Virus record (IMG/VR): IMGVR_UViG_3300024520_000228
Span: 1 to 37,158 of that record
DNA length: 37,158 nt
Direction: 5' to 3' (one strand)
From: a virus
Position 1 is the stretch's first letter. Each line of letters begins with the position of its first letter. Both the position numbers and the translations under genes were made by a program. Below are positions 31,021-37,158 of this stretch, piece by piece. The notes under the pieces were generated by a model that had not been told where the DNA came from, ran no database searches, and was given only the letters and a program-made list of their open reading frames with translations.

Positions 31021-32825
31021 AGCGGTACCTCCTTCGTTTTCGCGATCCGGTTATTGAGTTCTTGCAGCCAATCATATTTTCTCTTGTAGTCGCCTGACAC
31101 CATGTTGTCGTGATTCAAGCGGCTATTCATCACCCACTTCCGGTTGACCGCCTTCTTGATATCCCCTGCCACCCCTGTATCACCCGACTTGAGTTTCTTC
31201 GCCTTAAAGATATTACTCACCAATGTTCGGGTCGCTATCTTCACCTCCCCTTGCCACATATCGAGCAGGCTACTCTCCGACATTTCTGTGTTAATCGTGC
31301 TTGCTGGTGGGGCTTCCGAATCCATCACACCAAGCGACTGCCTCACTATCTCGCCCACCCTACCTTCATCCACGTCTGGATAAAGCCCCTTGACTCCCTC
31401 AACTATGCTCTCAACCTTGGTTGTATCTCCCGGTGACACTCGCTCCGTCCTGTACCATTCAACATCGACAATATGAGAATCCGGCAACTCTATCATCGGT
31501 GCCTGCCCGTCATCGGTCTCTTGTTGCGGCTCGTAGTCCTTCAAATCCCGCTGCATCGCCGCCTCTAGCTCATCTATCACTCGCGCCACTGCCGTATCTC
31601 TGCCGGCGAACACATCACAATAACGCTGATTCTTATACTCGACCTTAGGTATCAGTCGCTGGCCACGACCGATTTGCTGCAATAGCTTGGTAGGGGCTTT
31701 AGTAAGATGCAAAAACGCCAATACCGACACGTTTGGATGATCGTACCCAATCCCCATCATGTCGATCACACAAACACACTCCAGCTCCCCCTTCCTGAAT
31801 CTCGCCTTGATCTCCTCGTTCTCAAAATCCGGACGATCCACGCCAACCCAGTCACTGAACCCATCGCCCGCAATCCGATTCAACTGCCGATTTACCGACT
31901 TTGCATGGTCGTTTGACATACAAAACACCATCATCCGATGACGCTTCGCCTCATCCCTGACAAATTGGTTTTTTTGCGCCAGTCTTGCAATTGCATGGGT
32001 CAGCAATGGCGCGGTGTATTTCTCGATATATCGAAGTCGCCGCTTCTGCTCAAACTTCTGAAAGTCCTCATCTACGTCTGGCCCGAGATCCCCCGCCGTC
32101 AACCGGGTAGGATCACTATCACCGTTGACCGTTACGTCAATGTAATAGTCTTCGATATGGCCCGTCGGTTGTCGAATCGCCTGCTCTTCTATCCCCTCAG
32201 TGATACCGACGTGGGTCCGCGTACTTCCCTTAGCCACCGTCTTGAGCCCATCACTTCGTATGGGGGTAGCTGTTGTAAACATCTGAAATGCAGCATTTAA
32301 TGCCCCGAGCCCACCCCACGACTTGCCCGCCGCTACCTTGTGCGACTCGTCATAGCCAACAAACCATCTGTGGTCGGGATGGACCCGTAACAGTGAATCC
32401 ACAAACTCGTTTGCCACCCCCTGTTGATAGGTTGCTATAAACACCTCGATCTGACCTTCCGTTACATACCGCAACTCACGTGTTTTCTTCGTTATTCGTA
32501 CACTGCCGCCAATGGTAACACCCCATTCTTTCGCAAACGGGATTACAACGCCATCGGTCTGTGTGCGGAGGTCGTCCGTAGGCACCAAAATCAACATCCG
32601 GTTACACAGCTTACGTTCACGCAAGACTACGTATCCACCAAGCAGGACCGAGGTCTTGCCGTATCCGGTCGGGAAGTTGATTTCGTGTTTTGTTTCGGTA
32701 GTCTCAGCGAGCGCGAGGAGCGCCCTTAATTGGCCGGGTCTGAATTTCGAGAGATTGTCTCCGAAGATTCCCATGAGGAACTCTTCCGAAGATTGCACGT
32801 CTTGCACAGTGCTCTTAGATTGCAT
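31002..32825 (-). CDS. SF2 DEAD/H-like helicase (ResIII type)
   Basis: A 607-aa superfamily 2 helicase. Motif I FPTGYGKTSVL (Lys57), motif II YDESH (159-162, a DESH variant), motif III TATP (185-188) and motif VI QQIGRGQR (383-390). The C-terminal ~170 residues are not helicase core and have no recognised domain. It may act at the phage origin or in recombination. The first 100 bases overlap the HNH gene in another frame. A later in-frame Met18 would still overlap. Confidence 0.85.
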   Translation of the reverse strand: MQSKSTVQDVQSSEEFLMGIFGDNLSKFRPGQLRALLALAETTETKHEINFPTGYGKTSVLLGGYVVLRERKLCNRMLILVPTDDLRTQTDGVVIPFAKEWGVTIGGSVRITKKTRELRYVTEGQIEVFIATYQQGVANEFVDSLLRVHPDHRWFVGYDESHKVAAGKSWGGLGALNAAFQMFTTATPIRSDGLKTVAKGSTRTHVGITEGIEEQAIRQPTGHIEDYYIDVTVNGDSDPTRLTAGDLGPDVDEDFQKFEQKRRLRYIEKYTAPLLTHAIARLAQKNQFVRDEAKRHRMMVFCMSNDHAKSVNRQLNRIAGDGFSDWVGVDRPDFENEEIKARFRKGELECVCVIDMMGIGYDHPNVSVLAFLHLTKAPTKLLQQIGRGQRLIPKVEYKNQRYCDVFAGRDTAVARVIDELEAAMQRDLKDYEPQQETDDGQAPMIELPDSHIVDVEWYRTERVSPGDTTKVESIVEGVKGLYPDVDEGRVGEIVRQSLGVMDSEAPPASTINTEMSESSLLDMWQGEVKIATRTLVSNIFKAKKLKSGDTGVAGDIKKAVNRKWVMNSRLNHDNMVSGDYKRKYDWLQELNNRIAKTKEVPLWLPLS

Positions 32826-32977
32826 AATTCCGTTACTCCTTCTTTTGAGTATGGTTTTATATGGTCAACGTGGAAGTCGTCCGTTAGGTCCGCTCCACAG
32901 TTTTCGCATTTGCCGTTTGATAACAGCCATGCGCGCCATCGTTGAGTTCTCGTAGCTAGTCTTCTTATATAAACCAC
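32726..32977 (-). CDS. HNH endonuclease, short
   Basis: An 83-aa HNH domain: CENCG (24-28), FHVDHIKPYSKEG with the catalytic DH, then NLRALCKTCN, the two Cys pairs binding zinc. The start codon is apparently GTG at 32977, directly behind a run of seven G; a well-placed ATG at 32991 is one base out of frame. The gene overlaps the helicase by 100 bases. Options are a homing enzyme, a packaging-associated nicking enzyme, or a restriction-like partner of the helicase. Confidence 0.75.
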   Translation of the reverse strand: MVYIRRLATRTQRWRAWLLSNGKCENCGADLTDDFHVDHIKPYSKEGVTELCNLRALCKTCNLRKSSSWESSETISRNSDPAN

Positions 32978-33027
32978 CCCCCCTCTTTCATCCCCTTCTA
33001 CTCCTACGCCCCTATCCTGTCAAGTTT

Positions 33028-33699
33028 TTACAAGCCCTTCGCCTTTCTCTTCTCCTCCTCCATCCACGCCGGCAGCCCATCGTAAGCCCGCCGCTCCCGC
33101 TTACTGGCCGTCACCCCCGGCTTCTGCGTCTTATCCACCGGTTTGGCACCGTGGAAACTCACGTCCTTGCGTACCCACGTCCGAAATGCCGCCGTCCAGT
33201 CCTTGTGGGTAGTCCCATTCGCCTTGGCATGGTCCTCGAAATGCTCTGCCAACTCCTCCACCGGGCGAGTTGTCTGTGCCGCTGTCCACTCCTTCACGTC
33301 CGGGTCCAGCCATTCAGATCTGGGTGGGAGGGCGCTAGCCCGTCTCCCCTTTTCTTTATCTGAGTTTAAAGATCCGGATATCTTAGTTTGTAGCCCATTT
33401 TGGCCTGGGCCAATTTGGCCTGGGGTCAGCCCATTTTGGCCTGGGTAGGTTGGCAACGAATAGCGGTTTGTCGAACCCTTCACGGCTTCTATCTTGACCA
33501 GCCCGCACTCCACCAGATTGGCAATGGTGCGCTTCAGGGTATTGAGTGAGACGTTGACATTGGTCGCCATTCGGGGATGTCCAGCCCAGGCATAACCAAA
33601 GGCATCGTTCCACCCATCCGCAATCTCGCAGAGCACCAGCTTCTCGGTTGGATTCAGATTTGTCTGGGACCAGGCCCAATGGAAAGCACGTAATGACAT
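33028..33699 (-). CDS. Replication initiation protein, winged-helix and DnaT/DnaD-like tail
   Basis: A 223-aa protein. N-terminal winged helix (about 14-75: NPTEKLVLCEIADGWNDAFG, NVNVSLNTLKRTIANLVECG). A central Pro/Gly/Gln linker holds three PGQ(N/I)G units (about 86-106). The C-terminal part has EHFEDHAKANGTTHKDWTAA and FRTWVRK, the pattern of phage primosomal/helicase-loader proteins that follow DnaT/DnaD/lambda O-type domains. It would bind the origin and recruit the host replicative helicase. The linker DNA carries iteron-like repeats next to an AT-rich stretch, a probable origin. RBS GGGAGGTGA, start 1 base after the upstream stop. Confidence 0.75.
   Translation of the reverse strand: MSLRAFHWAWSQTNLNPTEKLVLCEIADGWNDAFGYAWAGHPRMATNVNVSLNTLKRTIANLVECGLVKIEAVKGSTNRYSLPTYPGQNGLTPGQIGPGQNGLQTKISGSLNSDKEKGRRASALPPRSEWLDPDVKEWTAAQTTRPVEELAEHFEDHAKANGTTHKDWTAAFRTWVRKDVSFHGAKPVDKTQKPGVTASKRERRAYDGLPAWMEEEKRKAKGL
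33351..33445. other. Candidate replication origin inside the initiator gene
   Basis: Three iteron-like copies sit in the initiator gene: two exact 18-base copies at 33392-33409 and 33428-33445, and an imperfect one between them (33410-33424, sharing the core TTGGCCTGGG). Next to them, 33351-33392 is about 70% A+T in an otherwise GC-rich genome and includes the ATCCGGAT palindrome. Iterons plus an adjacent AT-rich unwinding region inside the initiator gene is the layout of the lambda origin in gene O. Confidence 0.6.
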
Positions 33700-33963
33700 T
33701 CACTCACCTCCCTGGGAACAGTTAGACCGTTCCCGTACCGCTGCATTATCTAACGAACAGGCCAGCCTTATCGCCACCGCTGCGACCTGTAGCGCCTCCT
33801 TGACGATGCCGTCCATGTCGTTGCGATGAATCGCCTCGATAAGTTCGGTGTATTCCTCGGTGAGTACGCCGAGCCCCTCATGCGTCGATTGAAAATCCCC
33901 GTACTTTATCGCAGCCGTCAGCCGCTCGCTGTCTATGATGTCCTGGTATTCGTCACATATCAT
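33700..33963 (-). CDS. MazG-like nucleotide pyrophosphohydrolase
   Basis: An 87-aa helical protein with VLTEEYTELIEAIHRNDMDG followed by VKEALQVAAVAIRLA, the pattern of the short MazG-like all-alpha NTP pyrophosphatases (first acidic helix EExxE, second E-x-x-Q in place of the usual E-x-x-D). It may remove nucleotides or alarmone-like signals. Its ATG overlaps the TGA of the helicase-methyltransferase gene (ATGA). Confidence 0.6.
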   Translation of the reverse strand: MICDEYQDIIDSERLTAAIKYGDFQSTHEGLGVLTEEYTELIEAIHRNDMDGIVKEALQVAAVAIRLACSLDNAAVRERSNCSQGGE

Positions 33964-36131
33964 TTGAACATATCCATCTGGTTTTCTGAGTCCACTTGAA
34001 CACCCAAGTTGCTAACAGCCTGGTCGAAATATGACCGTTTGAGCTCTATGCCTACGAACTTTCGTCCCCACTTGAGAGACTCCACCCCCTCGCTCGCTAT
34101 CCCGGCGAATGGCGACAACACCATATCCTCCGGAGCTGACCATAGCGCCAGACAACGCTTGATAACCTCGAGCTGAAGCGGACAAATATGCCGTTCGTCC
34201 TCAGACTCACGCGCGCTCATGTACTGGAGCGTGTCGCTTGGTTTGATATCTGTCCATATAGGCGACGCCCACCGTTGCCATAGCGACACTGGAAACACGT
34301 CCCCATCGTGGCTAATCGGCTTTGTGTTTTCGCCGGGTTTCCGAAATGTTACGACGTAATCCGGTATCCCCTGCCGACTCATCGCCGAATCCTTCCGGAT
34401 CTGCTTGTGTAGCAATCCCACCGCCTTGGTTCTCTGCATCGCCATCACCGGGTCTTTCCATATCACCACCTCGCTATGGTGAATGAACCCCACCGCCGCC
34501 ATTGCCCGGATGATATCGCCGCGGAAGTCCATCAGGCCGATAACTCCATCCCGCGCCTTGAGCGTCGGCAGCAACATGCAATGAACACTCACCAATCGCC
34601 CCGAACGAATGACCCGGAATAGCTGATTCGCCAAAAACCCGTAATGCTCCATGAACTGTTCATGATTCGTCGAGTTGCCCATGTCCGCCAGATGGTTAGA
34701 GTACGTGTATAACGAGGAGAACGGCGGCGAAAAGATAGCATAATCAACGCTCTCCGCATCCATTGTCTGCATCACCTTAACGCAGTCCCCGTTATGCATC
34801 GTCCACCCCGCCCCCTCTTTTTTCTCGTGCATCGTAGTCCCCATTGTCCTCGCCTTCTGGACTCGTTCCGCTATCGCGCCGAGCCTTGCCTGCATATCTT
34901 TGTGGTTCGCCTCTTTGCGGAGTACGTTTTTCAACGTGAATATGTCTTGATCCGTAGTCACGATATGTGCCGTGACGTCTTCTGTTTGCCCAAACCGCCA
35001 GCACCGACGAGTCGCCTGATATAACGCCTCGTAAGAGTCCGACAGCCCCACGAAAACCATGTTGTGGCAGTTCTGCCAGTTCATACCGAACCCTGCTATT
35101 TTGGGCTTTGTGACCAATACCCGAACCTTCCCATCCGCAAATCCCAGCATCGACTTCCGCTTGTGTTCGTCGCTATCCCCGCCCTTAACCTCGACCGCGC
35201 CTGGCACCGCCCGCGCCACCGCTGCCGATTCGTCATTGAGCTCACACCAGACTATCCATTGCCCAGGTTGCGATGCGAGGTCTATCGCTTTCGCGCACCG
35301 GTCCGCGATTGAACTCCGCTGTAGTTGCCGCTTTTCGTTCAGGTCCAGATTGCTGACCGGCAGCAACTGGCTCCCCTTGAACTCGGTACTCACTCGATTC
35401 GTTACATATCGCAGTTCTGGCAAATCAAACCCATCGTCGGAAAACCCCACTTGAGAGGGTCGTTGAATCATCACCGACCATGACAGTACCCAATTCCAAA
35501 ACTCATCGACCGCATGCCCCTTAATCCGCCAGTTCTGCGTCGAGCCACCATCGTGAACAAAGAACATCGAGAGCATTTCGGTTCGCGTCATGGCCCCGAC
35601 AAACTCCGCATGATTGCCCAACTCCATAAAATCGTTCGGCGATGGCGTAGCCGTACATGCCAGCTTGTATTTGTGCTGGGCCGTTGACTCGATAATCTTG
35701 GTACGGAATACGCCAGTGTAGGATTTGAGAATGGAACTCTCGTCGAGAACTATCCCGACGAACTCATCTAAATCGAAGTGGTCTATCTTCTCGTAGTTGG
35801 TTATGGAGACTTGGCTTCTGACATCGGCCTGCGTATCGACCTCACTGCAGTCGATTCCGAATCTCTGCGCCTCCCGAACGGTCTGGGCCCTTACTGCCAA
35901 CGGTGCGAATATCAGCACCGGACCAGGTATCCGCTCCGCCCACGATAATTGCATAAGCGTTTTTCCCAGACCGCAATCGGCAAAGATACAATACCGGCCA
36001 ACCTCAAGGGCTCGCTCCGTTATCGCTCGCTGGAATCCATATAGGTGAGGATTCAGGTCACCATGTGAAACACCCTCAGACTCGAACCTCAAAACCTTTG
36101 ACTCTAAAAACTGATCGTATTTTTCTGACAC
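33960..36131 (-). CDS. SF2 helicase fused to DNA methyltransferase
   Basis: A 723-aa fusion. Residues 1-430 are a SNF2-like helicase: GLGKT (54-58), VLDESS (128-133), TATPSPN (160-166) and QATRRCWRFGQ (372-382). Residues 440-715 are a beta-class DNA methyltransferase: SPPF (468-471, N4-cytosine or N6-adenine type motif IV) and, later, SPFAG (673-677, SAM-binding motif I), with GIELKRSYF. The chain ends QMDMFK; QMDMF (718-722) fits the beta-clamp-binding consensus. It starts at GTG behind AAGGGGG. It probably methylates newly copied phage DNA to evade restriction while remodelling proteins or strands; the target sequence cannot be read. Confidence 0.85.
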   Translation of the reverse strand: MSEKYDQFLESKVLRFESEGVSHGDLNPHLYGFQRAITERALEVGRYCIFADCGLGKTLMQLSWAERIPGPVLIFAPLAVRAQTVREAQRFGIDCSEVDTQADVRSQVSITNYEKIDHFDLDEFVGIVLDESSILKSYTGVFRTKIIESTAQHKYKLACTATPSPNDFMELGNHAEFVGAMTRTEMLSMFFVHDGGSTQNWRIKGHAVDEFWNWVLSWSVMIQRPSQVGFSDDGFDLPELRYVTNRVSTEFKGSQLLPVSNLDLNEKRQLQRSSIADRCAKAIDLASQPGQWIVWCELNDESAAVARAVPGAVEVKGGDSDEHKRKSMLGFADGKVRVLVTKPKIAGFGMNWQNCHNMVFVGLSDSYEALYQATRRCWRFGQTEDVTAHIVTTDQDIFTLKNVLRKEANHKDMQARLGAIAERVQKARTMGTTMHEKKEGAGWTMHNGDCVKVMQTMDAESVDYAIFSPPFSSLYTYSNHLADMGNSTNHEQFMEHYGFLANQLFRVIRSGRLVSVHCMLLPTLKARDGVIGLMDFRGDIIRAMAAVGFIHHSEVVIWKDPVMAMQRTKAVGLLHKQIRKDSAMSRQGIPDYVVTFRKPGENTKPISHDGDVFPVSLWQRWASPIWTDIKPSDTLQYMSARESEDERHICPLQLEVIKRCLALWSAPEDMVLSPFAGIASEGVESLKWGRKFVGIELKRSYFDQAVSNLGVQVDSENQMDMFK

Positions 36132-36267
36132 TAGACACCCCCTTCTAAGGTATTGGTGAGTGGCTAAAGGCCCCCCGGTGTAGAAGGCACCGGAGACTTA
36201 CGACGGGCGATCAACCCGTACCTCTAACCAAAGTGAAAGCTACCATTACTCTCGCACGACCGAAACG
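36132..36267 (-). other. Leader with two hairpins before helicase-methyltransferase
   Basis: A 136-base gap. One hairpin is CCGGTG (36175-36180) with CACCGG (36188-36193), seven-base loop; the other is ACGGG (36203-36207) with CCCGT (36215-36219). Neither is followed by a U-tract on the minus strand, so they look more like leader structures or a protein target than terminators. Confidence 0.4.
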
Positions 36268-36351
36268 TCAAGGTTTATTCTGCATCTTCCGCCAGCACCG
36301 CTGCCCACACCCCACAAAGTCACAGTGATAGCGACAGGTGACGCGCTTCAT
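36268..36351 (-). CDS. 27-aa Cys4 mini-protein
   Basis: MKRVTCRYHCDFVGCGQRCW start: four Cys at residues 6, 10, 15 and 19 (C-x3-C-x4-C-x3-C) in a basic chain, consistent with one zinc site. The start overlaps the lipoprotein stop (ATGA), so it would be translated by the same ribosomes. Function unknown. Confidence 0.5.
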   Translation of the reverse strand: MKRVTCRYHCDFVGCGQRCWRKMQNKP

Positions 36352-36668
36352 TTGCCCGGCGCCCGCTTGGCGGCGGCCCCGAGAAACTGCACCGCTTTGT
36401 CTAGTGTTTCGCCCTGCGCCTTCAGCCTGGCGTCGTAGGAGTCGAACGCCCTCGCGTTGGTGGTGGACTCCAGCCGCCACGAGCCGTCCGCGTTCTGCAC
36501 CGCGAGCACGTCCTTGCCGCTCTCGTACCGCAGCTCCTTCCCCTTGCCGTCCTCATATCGGACTTTCGTAAACGAGCTCGGCACCTCACTGCACCCGACT
36601 ATCAGCACCAAGGCCCAGATAGCCGCGCCCCCTGCGATCCCGTTGGCTACGCCTTTAAACTCTCGCAT
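36348..36668 (-). CDS. Small lipoprotein
   Basis: A 106-aa protein from the ATG at 36668 (RBS GAAGGGGACA; a TTG 15 bases upstream is unlikely). Signal peptide with hydrophobic AIWALVLIVG ending in a lipobox VGC, Cys26 being the expected lipidated residue. The mature part is charged and helical at the end. Early-expressed phage lipoproteins often block superinfection or act as outer-membrane spanins. It is expressed next to the regulator, as lysogenic-conversion genes are, but this is inference. Confidence 0.7.
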   Translation of the reverse strand: MREFKGVANGIAGGAAIWALVLIVGCSEVPSSFTKVRYEDGKGKELRYESGKDVLAVQNADGSWRLESTTNARAFDSYDARLKAQGETLDKAVQFLGAAAKRAPGK

Positions 36669-36759
36669 TATTGTCCCCTTCAATAGCCCGTTGAATCGCG
36701 CCCGGCAATCGCCAATCTGTTTCGGTCATGCCTTCAACAAACAACGCCTGCTGTTCCAT
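36655..36759 (-). CDS. 34-aa protein coupled to repressor
   Basis: MEQQALFVEGMTETDWRLPG start. It begins in a TAATG overlap with the regulator stop behind GGAGGAAGG and overlaps the lipoprotein start by 14 bases. Acidic, without TM segment or Cys. A tiny partner or anti-repressor-like function is conceivable but unsupported. Confidence 0.5.
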   Translation of the reverse strand: MEQQALFVEGMTETDWRLPGAIQRAIEGDNNARV

Positions 36760-36965
36760 TATCCTTCCTCCAGCCAGGCGGCGGCGACAGCAATCGTGCT
36801 GACCCCCATCCCGCCGGCCAGTTTAAACACGGTGTCCCGCGTGATCTCAGTTTTCACGCCCCGCTCAAGCTCCGACAGGTAGCTGGCCGACAGCCCGCAC
36901 TCGTCAGACATCTCGCGCAGTGAGCGCAACCCTCGATTCCGTTTCAACAGCTCTGGTAAAGTCAT
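36759..36965 (-). CDS. Cro/CI-type HTH transcriptional regulator
   Basis: A 68-aa single-domain helix-turn-helix protein of the Cro/C1 (HTH_3) family. Helix-turn-helix at about residues 16-36 (LREMSDECGLSASYLSELER). No cleavage or oligomerisation domain, so it resembles Cro or a short repressor. It is the first gene of the minus transcript and borders a divergent region with two operator-like sequences. There is no Shine-Dalgarno before the ATG. The -10 (36977-36972) lies so close that the transcript would start at the ATG itself, a leaderless mRNA as for lambda cI from PRM. Confidence 0.85.
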   Translation of the reverse strand: MTLPELLKRNRGLRSLREMSDECGLSASYLSELERGVKTEITRDTVFKLAGGMGVSTIAVAAAWLEEG

Positions 36966-36971
36966 GCCGCC

Positions 36972-37001
36972 ACATTACCATGCACCGATGATAGCTGTCA
37001 A
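36972..37001 (-). promoter_or_regulatory. Minus-strand promoter for regulator operon
   Basis: Sigma70-like: TTGACA (37001-36996), an 18-base spacer, TAATGT (36977-36972). The predicted start of transcription falls on or within a base or two of the regulator ATG at 36965. An operator-like sequence (37000-37011) overlaps its -35. Confidence 0.6.
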
Positions 37002-37015
37002 CGCTAGTGGCACGT
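37000..37015. promoter_or_regulatory. Operator-like half-site O2
   Basis: AACGCTAGTGGC at 37000-37011 differs in one base from AACGCTATTGGC in the palindrome at 37065-37081, but its right arm is degenerate. It overlaps the -35 of the regulator promoter and could give autoregulation. Confidence 0.45.
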
Positions 37016-37056
37016 ATTTATTTTCACGGTATGGTGTTTTTTATTGGATAATGGCC

Positions 37057-37085
37057 TTGACACCTAACGCTATTGGCGTTATGGT
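37057..37085 (+). promoter_or_regulatory. Plus-strand promoter toward the left-end operon
   Basis: Sigma70-like: TTGACA (37057-37062), a 17-base spacer, TATGGT (37080-37085). It points out of the window; if the molecule is circular it drives the genes beginning at 47, with a leader of about 110 bases. The palindrome 37065-37081 fills the spacer and overlaps the -10. Confidence 0.65.
37065..37081. promoter_or_regulatory. Operator palindrome O1
   Basis: TAACGC-TATTG-GCGTTA, a perfect 6-bp inverted repeat with a 5-bp centre, placed between -35 and -10 of the plus promoter. Binding there by the neighbouring HTH regulator would occlude RNA polymerase and silence the plus operon. Confidence 0.6.
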
Positions 37086-37119
37086 ACTCAAACAATGAGC
37101 ACTTGAACACAACGCATAG

Positions 37120-37156
37120 CCGGCCCCCGAAGACGGGATAAGCACCATAGGGCCGG
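37120..37156. other. Inverted repeat in plus-operon leader
   Basis: CCGGCCC (37120-37126) pairs with GGGCCGG (37150-37156), with a small CCCG-AAGA-CGGG hairpin at its base. It lies in the predicted untranslated leader of the plus operon at the window end. No T-tract is visible. Confidence 0.4.
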
Positions 37157-37158
37157 TC

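Noticed and set aside
32978-33027. TTGACA on the minus strand near 33010 as promoter for HNH/helicase
   Set aside because: No acceptable -10 at 16-18 bases; only a weak TAGAAG. Overlapped by strong purine-rich ribosome-binding sites.

Overview
The window is best read as the essentially complete genome of a short-tailed (podovirus-type) bacteriophage of a GC-rich, probably Gram-negative host. Evidence: one long right-to-left (minus-strand) block carries terminase small and large subunits, a podovirus head-tail connector (portal), scaffold, major capsid protein, tail tubular proteins A and B, a T7-type tail fibre N-terminus, a GNAT protein and three or four large internal virion proteins. The order resembles BPP-1/epsilon15-like and other T7-morphology podoviruses. 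There is no host-like gene, rRNA or tRNA. A Gram-negative host is inferred from the lipobox protein and the podovirus architecture; the exact host cannot be told.

Layout. (1) 1-5,821, plus strand: about 18 mostly tiny, translationally coupled genes (TAATG or ATGA overlaps). They include a zinc-finger-like protein, an Ala-rich repeat protein, a two-TM protein, an SSB-like OB-fold candidate, a Cas4/RecB-like PD-(D/E)XK nuclease and a TM/coiled-coil protein. Five consecutive junctions (3,388-4,298) share a near-identical 24-base stop/RBS/start cassette, so consecutive proteins end in EGGEG-like tails. (2) 5,851-36,965, minus strand: from right to left a Cro/CI-type regulator, a 34-aa protein, a lipoprotein, a Cys4 mini-protein, a helicase-DNA methyltransferase fusion, a MazG-like protein, a replication initiator with iteron-like repeats, an HNH protein, a second SF2 helicase, small accessory proteins, VRR-NUC, a virion-surface-like protein, then packaging, head, tail and internal virion genes. 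An HNH homing-type endonuclease sits between the last two internal virion genes. (3) 36,966-37,158: a divergent control region with two sigma70-like promoters, two related operator-like sequences and an apparently leaderless repressor transcript.

The only plus promoter I see points off the right end of the window and the only plus operon begins at base 47. The molecule is therefore probably circular or circularly permuted and opened in the 5' leader of the plus operon; no direct terminal repeat is visible. The regulator would toggle between the two transcription units. The plus operon supplies recombination functions (SSB-like protein plus nuclease), the right part of the minus unit supplies replication and DNA modification, and the rest builds the virion. 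I could not find an integrase, DNA or RNA polymerase, DnaB-type helicase or endolysin, so replication must lean on the host (consistent with beta-clamp-like motifs in two proteins) and lysis is carried by unrecognised genes.

Most promising second looks: the EGGEG junction cassette array, the lambda-like origin inside the replication initiator gene, the leaderless genetic switch without an integrase, the helicase-methyltransferase fusion ending in a clamp-binding motif, and the missing lysis module.
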